A stretch of 64,000 nt of DNA from Allacma fusca (taxonomy: Eukaryota > Arthropoda > Collembola > Symphypleona > Sminthuridae), in assembly GCA_947179485.1 (NCBI GenBank), contig OX359249.1:6944001-7008000 (forward strand), given 5' to 3'. Positions 1 to 10,781 of this stretch are shown in pieces; within the stretch, counting starts at the first letter, position 1, and the number at the start of each line of letters is the position of its first letter. The translations under genes and the position numbers were made by a program. The notes below the pieces were generated by a model. The model was given only the letters and a program-made list of their open reading frames with translations. It did not search any database and was not told where the DNA came from.

Positions 1-1290
1 GGCACAATCCCCTCGCCAAAACGTTCGCAATGACGTCACAATTCCCAAAAATCTCCACTCGAAAACCCAACTGTATTAAATTATTCCTCCTACCCCAAAA
101 GTTGGCTGCAACTCTCTCTCAGATGAAGACCGTTCAGGTTCCTCGACGTATCACTCGTAACAAGACTTCGTTGACTCGTCAGTTTCTTGATTGAAATCCA
201 ACTCGTCAGCAACTCTTCCATGGTTTGTGGTCTCCCAACGACCTTCTACGACTCACTTGGGAGCCTCGGTCCGGGTTCTGGAATCCCCAAAAATGAAAAC
301 AATCCCAATCAATTTTAGCCCCAAACTCAAAAGATAACAATCCCAACACATCCATTCAAAATCCCTTTTAAAACTCCATTCCTCCTCACGTCCTCCACAT
401 TCATTAGTTCCACTTCCAATCCGACTAATCTCTACCCATGACAGTTCCCCCCCCCCTCAACACCATGTGTACATAAAATTGTTCTTCCTTCAAAGCATCA
501 TCACTTATCCCTGCAACTATTTCCAAAACCTCCAAAATCCTCAACTCCTATCCAACAAAACCCATTTGCCATTTGCCACCAAAGCAACGACTGAAATGAC
601 ATAAATTATTGGGAAGCATCAAAGTCAATTCCCATTTCACCCAGACACACACACACACACACCCGACGCTATATACAATTACTCCCCAGAATCCCAATTC
701 CCCCCTTAATTTACCTCCAAGTTGAACTGGCAATTTTGAAAGAGTTTCCACCCATGGACCGTAATTGCACGCATAAGTATCCCTATACAGTCCGTCCCAA
801 GTCAGACGCACCACATTCAAACACGACAAAGACTCACACTTTTCAAACACATTTGATTTCCTCTCAATCCCTAAAGTATATATCTAGACGAAGTCATACT
901 TCATAGACACTCCACACAGATGTGTACAGTAGGTCCGGAGCATTTTGAACAATGCTTCCTCCACTCTATACTTTTGAAATCACACACTCTGTCACTCCGT
1001 CCCTCACACTGTATTCCCTTTTTTTCTCTTTCCTATATATATATTTAAACACGCGCTGCTATTTTAACATTACACCTTCTCTCTTAACCACTACTACCGA
1101 AAAAAAACGCTCGCTCCTATTATAACACTGACTGTCTCAGAAATGACGACCCACTGTAAATGTGTACATGTTCCATCCAGATCCAAACTCCGGACACACT
1201 TTTGTCAGCACTGTATTAAGAGACGAACTGAGGCTGTAGGAGCGGAGCACTAAAAGAGTCGGAGCACAAGTCTCCTATTCCTTCGTCCCT
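1..1290. other. Gene-less C-rich flank
   Basis: I see no gene here. The + strand is strongly C over G: the row 301-360 has 19 C and 2 G by direct count. There is a C homopolymer near 449-458 and an AC microsatellite. Short open frames show no recognisable domain. The skew suits DNA transcribed leftward from a start zone near 1.3-2.1 kb, but that is inference. Confidence 0.6.
645..662. repeat. (AC)9 microsatellite
   Basis: Nine uninterrupted AC dinucleotides. It mirrors the TG runs at 2304 and 2830 on the other side of the strand-skew switch. Confidence 0.95.
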
Positions 1291-2150
1291 ACATATATGT
1301 ACGGAGAGAGAGCTCCATGCTATATAGACGTACCACATAGACAGACTACTACACACTACACAGTACAGAGACAGAGTACGAGTACCTACACAAGGTGTAT
1401 GGCTGGGTTTGAATTTGAAATCCTTGCGCTTCTCCTGGTAAAACTCAGTAATGGTTTTTGGGAGCTTCCATACAGAAGACTGCTGGTGCTTGGTCTTGGT
1501 CTTGTGCTTGTGCTTGCTTGGGCTATACACTATGCGTTAAAAGGCCGCTGCTCCTTCCTATCTATCGTATAGCATAGTAGTGGTGTGTGTGGAGTGGGTC
1601 CTTCTTGTGGTATGGGTTCGTATGACGACGGACGGGACGACGGATGATGATGAAATGCGAGTGCAGTTCTGCTCCGACACGAATCACGCGTCCCCAGTAA
1701 CGAGAGTCATGCTGGAATTGCGTCCACTCCCATGGAAATCATCGCTTGCCGCCAACTTTCAACCCATCACAAAGCATGGTCTTCCCTCCATTTTTCTTCC
1801 TCAGGATTTCTCTCTCCACAACATCACATTAAAAGAGTTAATAAGTGGTCCCAAAAAGTCCGGCCCCAAGGTCCTCTGCCCTCAACGTCACCTGCTCAAT
1901 CAAAAAATCCCACCTTTGTCACACAACGGGAATATAGACAGTGGAAAGGGATTTTTTTTCACCCAAGTATTATTATTTCCACTCTTATTATTTTTTATGT
2001 ATTTTATTTCAACTATATTTTTATATTTCTTAGACGGAGGAGCTTCCTTGGTCAATTTAGGGCTATGTTGTGCTCTGGTGGGTTCCTGTTATTGTTTCAG
2101 TAGTGTGTGGTGGTTACAGTGTAATCTCGGACTGTAGGACACCCTCTTTC
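1291..2150. other. Strand-skew switch zone, possible bidirectional promoter
   Basis: Base composition of the + strand changes here from C-rich (left) to G/T-rich (right). The BCL7-like gene on the right runs rightward, so a divergent promoter or CpG-poor start zone is plausible. An open frame of 185 codons at 1580-2137 has no recognisable domain and I do not call it a gene. No TATA box or initiator can be assigned with confidence. Confidence 0.3.
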
Positions 2151-2303
2151 GTCACAGCATTATTTATGGACAAAATATGACATTTCCGTTCAATGGGTTA
2201 ATTTCTGTAGAGCCATTACATATTAGTGTGAGTTGATGTGTTTTTTTTATGCTGTTGTAGAGAGGGACGCGTGTATAGTGTCGGTTTGAAATGTTGACAT
2301 GCA

Positions 2304-2334
<31 letters not shown>

Positions 2335-2339
2335 GTGTT
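2304..2339. repeat. (TG)n microsatellite
   Basis: TG dinucleotide run with one TTTG interruption. It lies in the G/T-rich stretch upstream of the BCL7-like gene. Confidence 0.95.
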
Positions 2340-2829
2340 GATAGTTGATAGTGTGATTTGGAGTGGGATGAATTTGAATGGAAGAGTGTAGGGAATAAAG
2401 AGGATTACATGGGGTGTGGGTTTTAAAATTTGAATGTAATTAGTTAAATTGGGGAGAGGGTGTTTTTAAAAAGTGGGGTGTACTTCACTAATAGTGTGTT
2501 TATGGATGTGTGTGAAGGATGTTATGGAATAATTTTTTGATTTGATACCTTTCCTTTGAATTGATTACAGGAACCTCGAGAGTGATAGTAAATAGTGAAT
2601 TGAGCTTCGTGTGTAATACTCCGTGGCCGTGGAAGTGGCAGTTGGCAGTGGCAGTGTCAGTTGGAAACCCACTGTGCATACGAAAGGGGGAACACTATAT
2701 AGATAGACTGGTATGGTGGAATATGTTATGTAGTGTGTTGATACATTGTGGAGGATTTTTGTTTTAGTTTGATGGAGTTACTTATTACTGGGTGAGTCGG
2801 TGTTTTTTGTTATTGTTAATGTGGTTGTA

Positions 2830-2849
2830 TGTGTGTGTGTGTGTGTGTC
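2830..2849. repeat. (TG)n microsatellite next to a possible splice acceptor
   Basis: Uninterrupted TG run followed directly by TCTGCAG. It therefore sits where the pyrimidine tract of an acceptor would be for the candidate exon at 2855. Confidence 0.9.
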
Positions 2850-2854
2850 TGCAG

Positions 2855-2994
2855 AGTTGGAGTCCAAGAGGAAAAAGGTACCTCATCTCTCCACAAGCTC
2901 CATACTATGAGTGACGAGTCTGGTTCGGGAAGCGTATGCAACTCTTGTTTGGCAATCTGACTAAAAAACTTGGGAGACTGCAGTTTATCCACAC
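2855..2994 (+). other. Candidate 5' untranslated exon of the BCL7-like gene
   Basis: The block is bounded on the left by CTGCAG (possible acceptor) and on the right by a strong donor, GTAAGTAT, starting at 2995. All three forward frames hit stops, so it would be non-coding. A 17-codon upstream ORF (ATGAGTGACGAG...) lies inside it. It is on the same strand as the BCL7-like gene and about 560 bp before its ATG. Only transcript data could confirm it; the donor is the strongest evidence. Confidence 0.3.
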
Positions 2995-3442
2995 GTAAGT
3001 ATGAGGTCCGGAGGTTACTCTTGATCATAATACTTTTGCAATATATCCTAAAGTTATTATCACCTTTTCCCTCCGTTTCGCGTGTGTGAACTTCATTTTT
3101 TAGAATGAACTTGACAATGGCTGAGGGAATGAGTGGGTTTCGGAGTTAAAGTGGGGCTTTGTTTGAGTCATGCGAGGTTATTTGATTTGTGAGTTGTGGC
3201 ATTTTTTGGATTTGAAATTAGACAGTTGGAGGATGTGGGGGTATTGATATTTTTGGATTAGCTGGGATTTTGTGGGGGAGGAGGAGGTTGTTTAATTAAT
3301 GTATCTTCGGGTGGGGGGCCGTGGGTTGGGGTTTTTAAAATTAGGTGTCGATCTGTAATAATTGTTATTCTTCGGGAGCAATATTGACTATTGATTGAAC
3401 TAAGAGGGATTGGTGAATGCTAATGTAGTTGTTGTTTTTCAG

Positions 3443-3558
3443 GTGTCGTGTCGTATTATTGATTTTTGGAGTTGAGTGAGGAGAGGATTCTGGCAGTTTT
3501 CTGTGTACGCTTGACCGAAGTTTTCTTACTTAAGAGGTTGTGTTTTCATTCGCGGATC
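3443..3558 (+). other. Probable 5' UTR part of the first BCL7-like coding exon
   Basis: A T-rich tract ending TTTTTCAG at 3435-3442 makes an acceptor just upstream of the ATG at 3559. The segment 3443-3558 would then be 5' UTR in the same exon as the start codon. Transcription could instead start inside it. Confidence 0.35.
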
Positions 3559-4515
3559 ATGTCGAGATCCGTGAGGGCTGAGACCCGGAGTAGGGCGAAA
3601 GATGATATTAAAAGGGTAATGCAAGTTGTGGACAAAGTTCGTCATTGGTACGTTGCAAATGATCGTGTTTTTTGTATGAAAGGTTTTTTATTGTAATTAA
3701 ATTTAAATAGGTTTGTTATTATGTAGGGAGAAGAAATGGGTTACACTTGGCGATACCTCTATGAGAATTTATAAGTGGGTTCCTGTAGTCACTGTGGATG
3801 TGAGTGGTTTCGTTTTGGTTCTTGCTTTGTCTTTGTTTTCAACAATGTTAATTAATACATTTAATTTTGTTTCAGATGAAAAAGAAAGAAGCAATGGGTT
3901 TGAAACGGCCAATGACCGAAAACCCTCCATCTAGTCTAGTACTTAATGAGGACTCCAATACAAGTAAGTCAACGATTTAGATTTAGTTAAATGCTTCTTT
4001 ATGTAATTTGTTTAACCAGGCGAATTAGCTTGAGAGATTTGACGATATTTCGCACGTATTGTTACAAAAGAATAAATGCTAGACAGGAATTAGCATACTC
4101 GCACAGTTCTTGTTTCTTTTGCGGTTTCTGAATGTTGTAGGAGAAGAAATTGTTGTTATGCTGTCATTTTCAAGGCTCTCCAACAGATTAGTTCGTACAT
4201 TTGATACTCAATATCAAAACTGCTAACATGTTACGATTAAGGACAGGCGCGCAAAGAATAACTCAGAATTGAATAGCTATTTGTGAACGTCATTCTTTCA
4301 GATGCATATTCTGAAAAATTCGTACTAATTTGTTATTCATTGCTACTGATACTTCATTGATCGATACGAAGTTGCTAATGATTTCTGCTTTTGACTGTTC
4401 AGGTTTTTCTGTCACAAGTGATTCGCAAGGTACTCTAGACTACGTCGGCACGTTTGCCAGTGAAGATTCGCAGAGTGGAGAAGCGTCTTTGACAAAGAAG
4501 TCCAAATTGGAGTGA
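3559..4515 (+). CDS. BCL7 family protein (SWI/SNF complex accessory subunit), four coding exons
   Basis: BCL7 proteins are small accessory subunits of the nuclear SWI/SNF (BAF) chromatin-remodelling complex. Coding exons are 3559-3647, 3727-3799, 3876-3963 and 4403-4515. Introns of 79, 76 and 439 bp all begin GT and end AG (donors GTACGT, GTGAGT, GTAAGT), and the phases join to an uninterrupted 120-codon protein. Residues 2-17 read [16 protein letters not shown], the BCL7 N-terminal signature. The exon 1-2 junction restores a Trp to give [13 protein letters not shown], and exon 2 ends with the conserved IYKWVPV. Exons 3-4 keep [10 protein letters not shown], like the acidic LNDENSNQSF motif of vertebrate BCL7, and the protein ends in a Lys-rich KKSKLE. 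At 120 residues it is shorter than vertebrate BCL7 (about 200), mainly in the variable C-terminal region. The ATG is chosen because it opens the conserved domain. The family call is firm; a further small exon inside intron 3 cannot be excluded. Confidence 0.93.
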
Positions 4516-4571
4516 TAGGAAGAATCTTGCTACAAACACAGCTTTGAACCAGTACCTTTGTTAAATTACAA

Positions 4572-4577
4572 ATTAAA
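4572..4577 (+). terminator. ATTAAA poly(A) signal candidate
   Basis: An ATTAAA hexamer lies 57 bp after the BCL7-like stop codon and is followed by a T-rich GTGTTTTTATTTTTATT stretch. It is the nearest plausible cleavage signal. Canonical AATAAA hexamers occur further on at 4980 and 5460. Confidence 0.4.
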
Positions 4578-4979
4578 ACCAAGTGTTTTTATTTTTATTT
4601 ATTTGTAAAATACGTTCAACTACTTGACAGTTTCATTACCACAGTATACGTGCAACTGTGCTCTATCGTACATAGAGTTACGCGTACTCTTATAATTAGG
4701 TCATCTCTGAACTAACATCGTATTGCCAAGTGATGGTTCTTTTCTTACCTTATTACGACTTAACCTTCTCTAATCCAATCTATCTCTTCAGATCTCTTGA
4801 AAAGAATGTGACTATCAATATGGACATGTTATGTAATTATAAGTTCCAGGATAACAATTGTGAGAACATCAGAAGTAATGATTTTTTACCAACAACACCA
4901 AGCGTATACCAACATTCAACATTTGGTTTTATCATGGAAATATCCCGGAACTATAGAAGCCCGACTTTACGCCATGCAA

Positions 4980-4985
4980 AATAAA
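4980..4985 (+). terminator. AATAAA, alternative poly(A) signal
   Basis: Canonical hexamer about 470 bp after the BCL7-like stop. It could define a longer 3' UTR. Confidence 0.25.
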
Positions 4986-5459
4986 TAATTAGGGCTTTTC
5001 AATATTTTGTACTCGAATAATGAAACTTTCTTACTGATGCATCTATAGATAATATAATTTTAGGAGAATGCCAACTGTAAGTTTAAGGAAGATACGCGAA
5101 CTGGAATAATTAGGTGGGTCTGTGAACAGCTGTACTAGAACTTTGAATTTCTTACATATTAATTGCAAATGTCTTTCTCAATTCGTACAGAATTAATTTG
5201 ATCTCCTAATTTGACTCAAATTCTCCAATTTTATAGGTAGAATATTTGAGTGGAAGGAAGAGTAGTTTCCTTTAAAGTGTATCGTTATTGTAAAAAATTA
5301 GATTGAACAGAATCAGGATCAGATGTAAATAGATTTATAGAAAGGCGTTATGCAAAGTATAGTAGCTGCATGGATGTGTACAAATGAATGAATGGTTGAA
5401 AAACATTTTAAGTGTACTTTATTTGTAACATTTCAGATTTCGTTGTATTTATTTGGTTG

Positions 5460-5465
5460 AATAAA
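5460..5465 (+). terminator. AATAAA, distal poly(A) signal
   Basis: Canonical hexamer about 950 bp after the BCL7-like stop, followed by a GT-containing stretch. It is usable only if the 3' UTR is long. Confidence 0.2.
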
Positions 5466-7623
5466 AACTCAGTCATCATGAGATTTGTATGGATTCAGGT
5501 TAATGTTAATAATAATCTGAAATTTATTCGAAATTCGTGAAACATTATTTTACCAAATTAATGGTAGTGTACCTTTACTACCAATCATTTCTCTATTCCT
5601 CATTAAGTTTACCCAAGGTTTTGAATCTTTTAAGGTTTTAAAGATTAATAAAACAGAGGATACCTCAACACAAGCTACTTGCTCAATTGGGAATATGTCC
5701 AAATATTCTTGCTCCTAAATCGTAGGTGAAGAGGCAAAATGGTTTACAAGATTTTTTACCTAAAAACAAAATGAATTACGAACAAGTCACCCCGAAATCA
5801 ATGAAATTTTCACTAACCAAAATGAGCTGTGTGATGAATGTGTATGTGTAGGGTGACCATCACCATTTGCCACCCCCTAGTCCACATTTTTCTTAGAAAT
5901 TAATAAAAAATTAACTCGGCGGGATTTACTAAGAAATGAATAACTTAGGCATGAAAAAATTCAAGAGGCACTTTTTGCATCACGTCGTTAACTTTTTAGC
6001 TATTTTAGATCCCTCTTTCTGGGCAAAAACTTATAGTTTCTTGCTCATAAGATACGTGATTCCCCAGTTTAAAGCAAATATATTTCCACATGCTCCAAAA
6101 ATTTATTTCTTTTTCCTGTGTCAATATTTGAGGTCGCAGAGCCAATAATATCAATATGAATCCCGTTTTTTTCAGAATGATATGATTATGACTTGATTAG
6201 CTTGTTCTAATGTTCTAAATTCTGGAATAGATATTGGTACGCTGAGACGCTGCTCAAGGGTGTTCTTATGAAGAATGCAGAGGGCGTTTCATATCTTTTG
6301 TCTTCCGAGTAGCCCATGTAAGGGACAATGGTAAAAATATGTAATCCTCCCATTTTCAAACATTCTTTTCCAGATTTAAAAAAAATATTTTATTCCTTTA
6401 ACTAAAAATCTCTGGATACAGCTGTCAATGAAGTGGACCAAAGTCAGAATTCTTTAAAGAAAAAATTTGAAAGTTTTAAATAGTTTCAATTTGTTTAGTA
6501 ATTTTTTTTTTCAAAATAATTTTGAATGGTAGTATGTAGGAAATTTATTACGCTTTCAGAGGAAACGCTTTCTTGTCCTTCCCTGTCTTGAACACAGTCC
6601 AAAACGTCTCTACGTTCCGAATTGTATGCATGACCAGTAAAAACATCAAGTTTGGGAAAATCGTCTAGGACAAAGATGCGGAAATAAGAGTTTCTGATCT
6701 TGCCATTTTCGGTATATTATTCAGAAAAATGTTATAAGATGCTGTATCTGTAATAAATTTAAGGGGATTCATTTGAGCGTGACATCATCTTCCTAAGTCA
6801 AAAATTTCGTCGCAGCAACCGAAAATGTGAGGCAAGATTGAAACAAAGAAACAATATTTTTTAAGGCACTTCATGAACCTTGCCTAACATTTTCCGTTCC
6901 TGACAAGGTAAGATTTTGGGATGGTACAAGCCGATTCAAACAAAGCATAGCACATGTTTTAGTACTCACCTAGTATGTTTCAAAACTCATGTAACTCGAG
7001 TGCATTTTGCCCCGTTCTCCTAGGACACGTCACCAAAGTTTCAAAATTTAAAACGACACCACAGGTGGGGGGACCTGTCTTTTCAAAAAAAGTTAATGTT
7101 AAATCCCATAAGGATTTTGAGTTTTTGAAAGTCGATGAAATTTTGATTTTCGCTATTTCAATGAAATTCAAGTTTTTACGTACACATTTATATATCCTTC
7201 AACAAAATTCCCCAAAAAGTAATCCCTCCATCATGGCGCATCTGTATGTATGTTGTCGATACATATATTCACTCCATATTTAATCACTTATACATACGCA
7301 TAAACTAGACTATTGAGAGTTGCCCTATGATGTACATAAGTACAACCAGGGTTACTTAAATGAAAATGTCATGGGTTTTATGAATACCTACCCACCTGAA
7401 AATGCACTGAAAATGCGCTAGTCTGATAGTGCCCGGTATATTATGCATTTTTAGCGTATTGGTGACGTTAGCAGAAACATATATTTACACTTTTGTTGGT
7501 CGATCAGCGTTTTTCCCGGAGCATTTTGATAAATTCAAACCCATAAAGTTTTAGAAAATTTTATTGTTAAGTTTATGAAAAATCAATAGGCATCCTATAT
7601 ACTAATTTGAAAGACGTCGTCTT

Positions 7624-7645
7624 GATGATGATGATGATGATGATG
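7624..7645. repeat. (GAT)7 microsatellite
   Basis: Seven GAT trinucleotides in a row. Confidence 0.95.
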
Positions 7646-8920
7646 GCAGTCGTCACTTATGTACGTGACATGTTGAAGCATGGCGGTTAATTTTTTTTCA
7701 TTCTTAAAAAAATGCTTTGGTTTTTATTTTAAAACATTAATTATTTTTGCTCGAATAAAAGAAATACGAACCGCTATTCTTTTTTAACATTTCTTTTTTG
7801 TTTACTTTAACGTGCTAAAGTTATAGTAACCAAGTGTTACTGCCACTTAATCCTGTTCAAGTCAACACAAAATATTACTATTTTAGATTACAAAGCAGTA
7901 AAAATTAAAACAGAGAGAAAAGAAGTACCGTAATGTTAAACAAGTAACTATCTTGCATATTGGAATGTGTGTCAAATCAACTACCACTTGCTTATTGTCG
8001 TACGCATTTGAATATTTGTACAGTTTAATCATCTTTTAACCACCACGATTAAATTTTAACTTTGGGTAGGAGAGTAAGTAGAATATAAGAGTAACTTTGG
8101 GGTCCACCAACGCATGTCAGACATACAAGTAATTAAAATGATGTAGCTATCATGCATTAACAGCGTTCTGGATTATTAAAAATAATTTGACCCTTTCCTG
8201 GTCCATGGGTAAATAATCAATTTTTGTAAGCCAAGATTGAATGTTTCACGTCTAATAATCAAACATTATTCAAAAGTTTGAGAACAATTCTAAAATATAA
8301 AAGGAGAGGCTTCAGTTTTTAAAAAACAGCTAATCCTATTTTGACCAAAGTCTGTGGAAATGTTGCTAACAAAGTATGATGCGTTTAGTTTTCTTAAGTG
8401 TTTTATATCTAGCTACGCCGCCAATTGCATGCGATGTTTATTTGTGACTACAGATACAACCAATACAACAATGAAGTTATTTCAAAAACCTACGAAATGT
8501 AGGTAAAACAGTGAATATTAAGCCATTGCATGTAGGTCAGTGACAGGGCACTTGAAATAAAATATAAAATAATATACAAATTGTCAAATAAATAGAAAGG
8601 CATTTCTGCATGGAATCTGAGGGCCTTTGTTTTTTGTTTTACCCTGACCAGTCCAGAGTGGACCCCCTTAAAGGAGGTTTTTTAAAAATAAAAATTAAAT
8701 TTTTGAATTTAGCTTTTTCCAAAGTATGTAATGAAAAGAATATATTAATAAGCGACGAAGTTGGTTTCTGTCACAGATTTTACCCAATCGAAACGGGTTG
8801 GAGGTTTAAAGGATCCGCTGCATTTATTTAAACGAAGAACAGCCTTTTATGTAAAAACGGCATAATTATATATTATTAAATGTTTTTTATGATTTACAAA
8901 TAATTGCAATCCCAGTTTTC

Positions 8921-8940
8921 CCATCCACCTTGGTGGATGG
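8921..8940. repeat. Short perfect inverted repeat
   Basis: CCATCCACC, TT, GGTGGATGG: two 9-bp arms with a 2-bp spacer. It would form a small hairpin. No role can be assigned. Confidence 0.7.
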
Positions 8941-9649
8941 CTTGCATGCTAGTAATTAATTACATGGTTAGTTGTTTAAAAAATTTAAAGTTTTTTAAGG
9001 ATTTGAAAAGAGTTGGGTTTTGAAATTGTAATTAGCGCAGTGCCTGTGTAAGTTCCAAATTTTAATGACAACTATATTTAAATATTTTTAACAGAAATGC
9101 ATAAATTTTATAAACCATTCAAGACTTGGAGCTTAGGTAGCAATTTTCGGGTCGACTTTGAAAATTGAATTTTAGCAGCCCAAGTAAATAAACCTAGGAC
9201 TCAAAAATGTTACAATGCAAAAATTAGTGCGTATAGATAACAGTTATTTAATCTTTGTTTGTTACATTTTTGCAAAAATGCATTTGCACGCTAAATGATT
9301 AGGTGCAAACGAATTCTTACACCAAAATAAATAAAAAATACTTATTATATTTTCCATAAAGTTGTCTATTTCAACCTGTAACATACTGCTTTGTGATTTA
9401 GTGTGCAAAGTTAGTATATACATAGCTAAAGCTACATATTGAAACAATTCTCGCGAACATAGCAAAAATGTCTGCCTTAGGCTGAATATACATACCCAAC
9501 TACCTAACGTACCATAGATGCCCAAAATACCATCAAATGAAAATGCCGAAAATGCCAAAACGATTTGGACAGGGATAAAGCCAAAAACGTCAAGGCATTT
9601 TTAATTTCTCTAGCGTGTATATGCACAACCTCCATAATTTGCCCCCAAG

Positions 9650-9849
9650 NNNNNNNNNNNNNNNNNNNNNNNNNNNNNNNNNNNNNNNNNNNNNNNNNNN
9701 NNNNNNNNNNNNNNNNNNNNNNNNNNNNNNNNNNNNNNNNNNNNNNNNNNNNNNNNNNNNNNNNNNNNNNNNNNNNNNNNNNNNNNNNNNNNNNNNNNNN
9801 NNNNNNNNNNNNNNNNNNNNNNNNNNNNNNNNNNNNNNNNNNNNNNNNN
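9650..9849. other. Assembly gap, 200 N
   Basis: Exactly 200 N, so probably a fixed-size scaffold gap of unknown true length. It truncates the LINE ORF2. Sequence on its left (9504-9649) stays in frame by chance but has no LINE similarity that I recognise. Confidence 0.99.
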
Positions 9850-10781
9850 TCCGCTAGGAGTTGAAAGTATTTGAGTTCCTTGGAGATTTGTTTGTGTAGT
9901 AGTTGTGATACTGACATTGCACTCGTACGTATGTCTCTTTTAAGGTTCTCATAATCATTCAAAGTCTTAGTATTGCTCTTAATAAAGGCTCTCAATAAGT
10001 GTTCAACCTGATGTACAAATATACTATTGTTAAGGAGGTCATTGTTTAGTCGCCATGAGACCGTGGCTTTATTTTTAGAGGGCTGCAGTTTAATTTCCAC
10101 TGAAGAGTGGTCACTGAAGGAAGGGTATGTGTTGCATGACAATAGGGAATGTTTAAGTTCACTGTTTACATAGAAACGATCCAATCTAGCTTTCGGTTTA
10201 TGTTTTAGAGTTCCAGTGTGTGTCATGGCTCTACCATCAGGGTAGAGGAACCTGTATACATCCGTCATGTTGTAGTTGTTGAGGAGTATATTCATGTTTT
10301 TTTGTAATTTTAACCTTGCCTCTTTTGAGTTAATCCTGTCTTTGTCTATGTCATCTACATAGTTCCAGTCTCCGCACAACACTATTTTATTTTTGGAATG
10401 TTTCTTGAGTTGAGCTTCCAAAATGTTAACAATTCTAAAAGCCTCCAGATCATTGTGAGGCATATGTAGGTTGATAATATATATTTTTTGATTCTCATAT
10501 ATTACTTCAGTAATTTGCATTTTACCTGGTACTAACTTTGTTTGCGTAGATTTATGTTTATTATGTACAAAAATCGCTGTCCCACTGAATGCTGTCGTTG
10601 AGTCATTGTAATGCTCTGTGTAGTCATTAAGGTTGCACGTATTGCTCACTTTCGTATTTATATTAGTCTCCTGAATGCACAAAACATCTGGTTTCCATAG
10701 GGATATTAGATTCTTCAAGTCTTTAATTTTGTTCACATTCTTTAAGCCCTGTGCGTTTAATGTTATTATTTTAAGTGTCAT
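9850..10781 (-). CDS. LINE ORF2, endonuclease domain, truncated at the assembly gap
   Basis: ORF2 nicks target DNA and reverse-transcribes the element RNA; only the endonuclease half is present here. About 310 residues are readable. Exonuclease-endonuclease-phosphatase motifs appear in order: LNAQG (Asn at residue 9), CIQETN (Glu38), INLHMPH near 103-109, GDWN (Asp138, Asn140), RLDRFYV (Asp201) and SDHSSV (Asp224-His225). The SDHS and LDR-Y forms suit the Tx1/L1 group. The ATG at 10781 overlaps the end of ORF1 by 11 bases in another frame, a common LINE arrangement implying reinitiation or coupled translation. No catalytic residue is visibly lost. The reverse transcriptase should follow but is hidden by or lost at the N run; the frame continuing past the gap to 9504 is not LINE-like. 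Confidence 0.9.

Larger units (their letters stand above)
5470..9649. other. AT-rich gene-less stretch
   Basis: I find no coding region with recognisable domains and no satellite array. Open frames are short and of random composition. The GAGAAAGT/GTGAAAGT motif and the CAGT...TATAACG motif that fill the DNA after 12 kb were not seen here. Small items are a GAT microsatellite at 7624 and a 9-bp-arm inverted repeat at 8921. Confidence 0.6.

Noticed and set aside
1580-2137. 185-codon forward open frame
   Set aside because: No recognisable domain, a nested alternative frame, and composition that follows local skew. No splice or promoter support.
9504-9649. Continuation of LINE ORF2 left of the gap
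   Set aside because: It is in frame only because 200 N were translated. The residues do not resemble a reverse transcriptase or any LINE segment.
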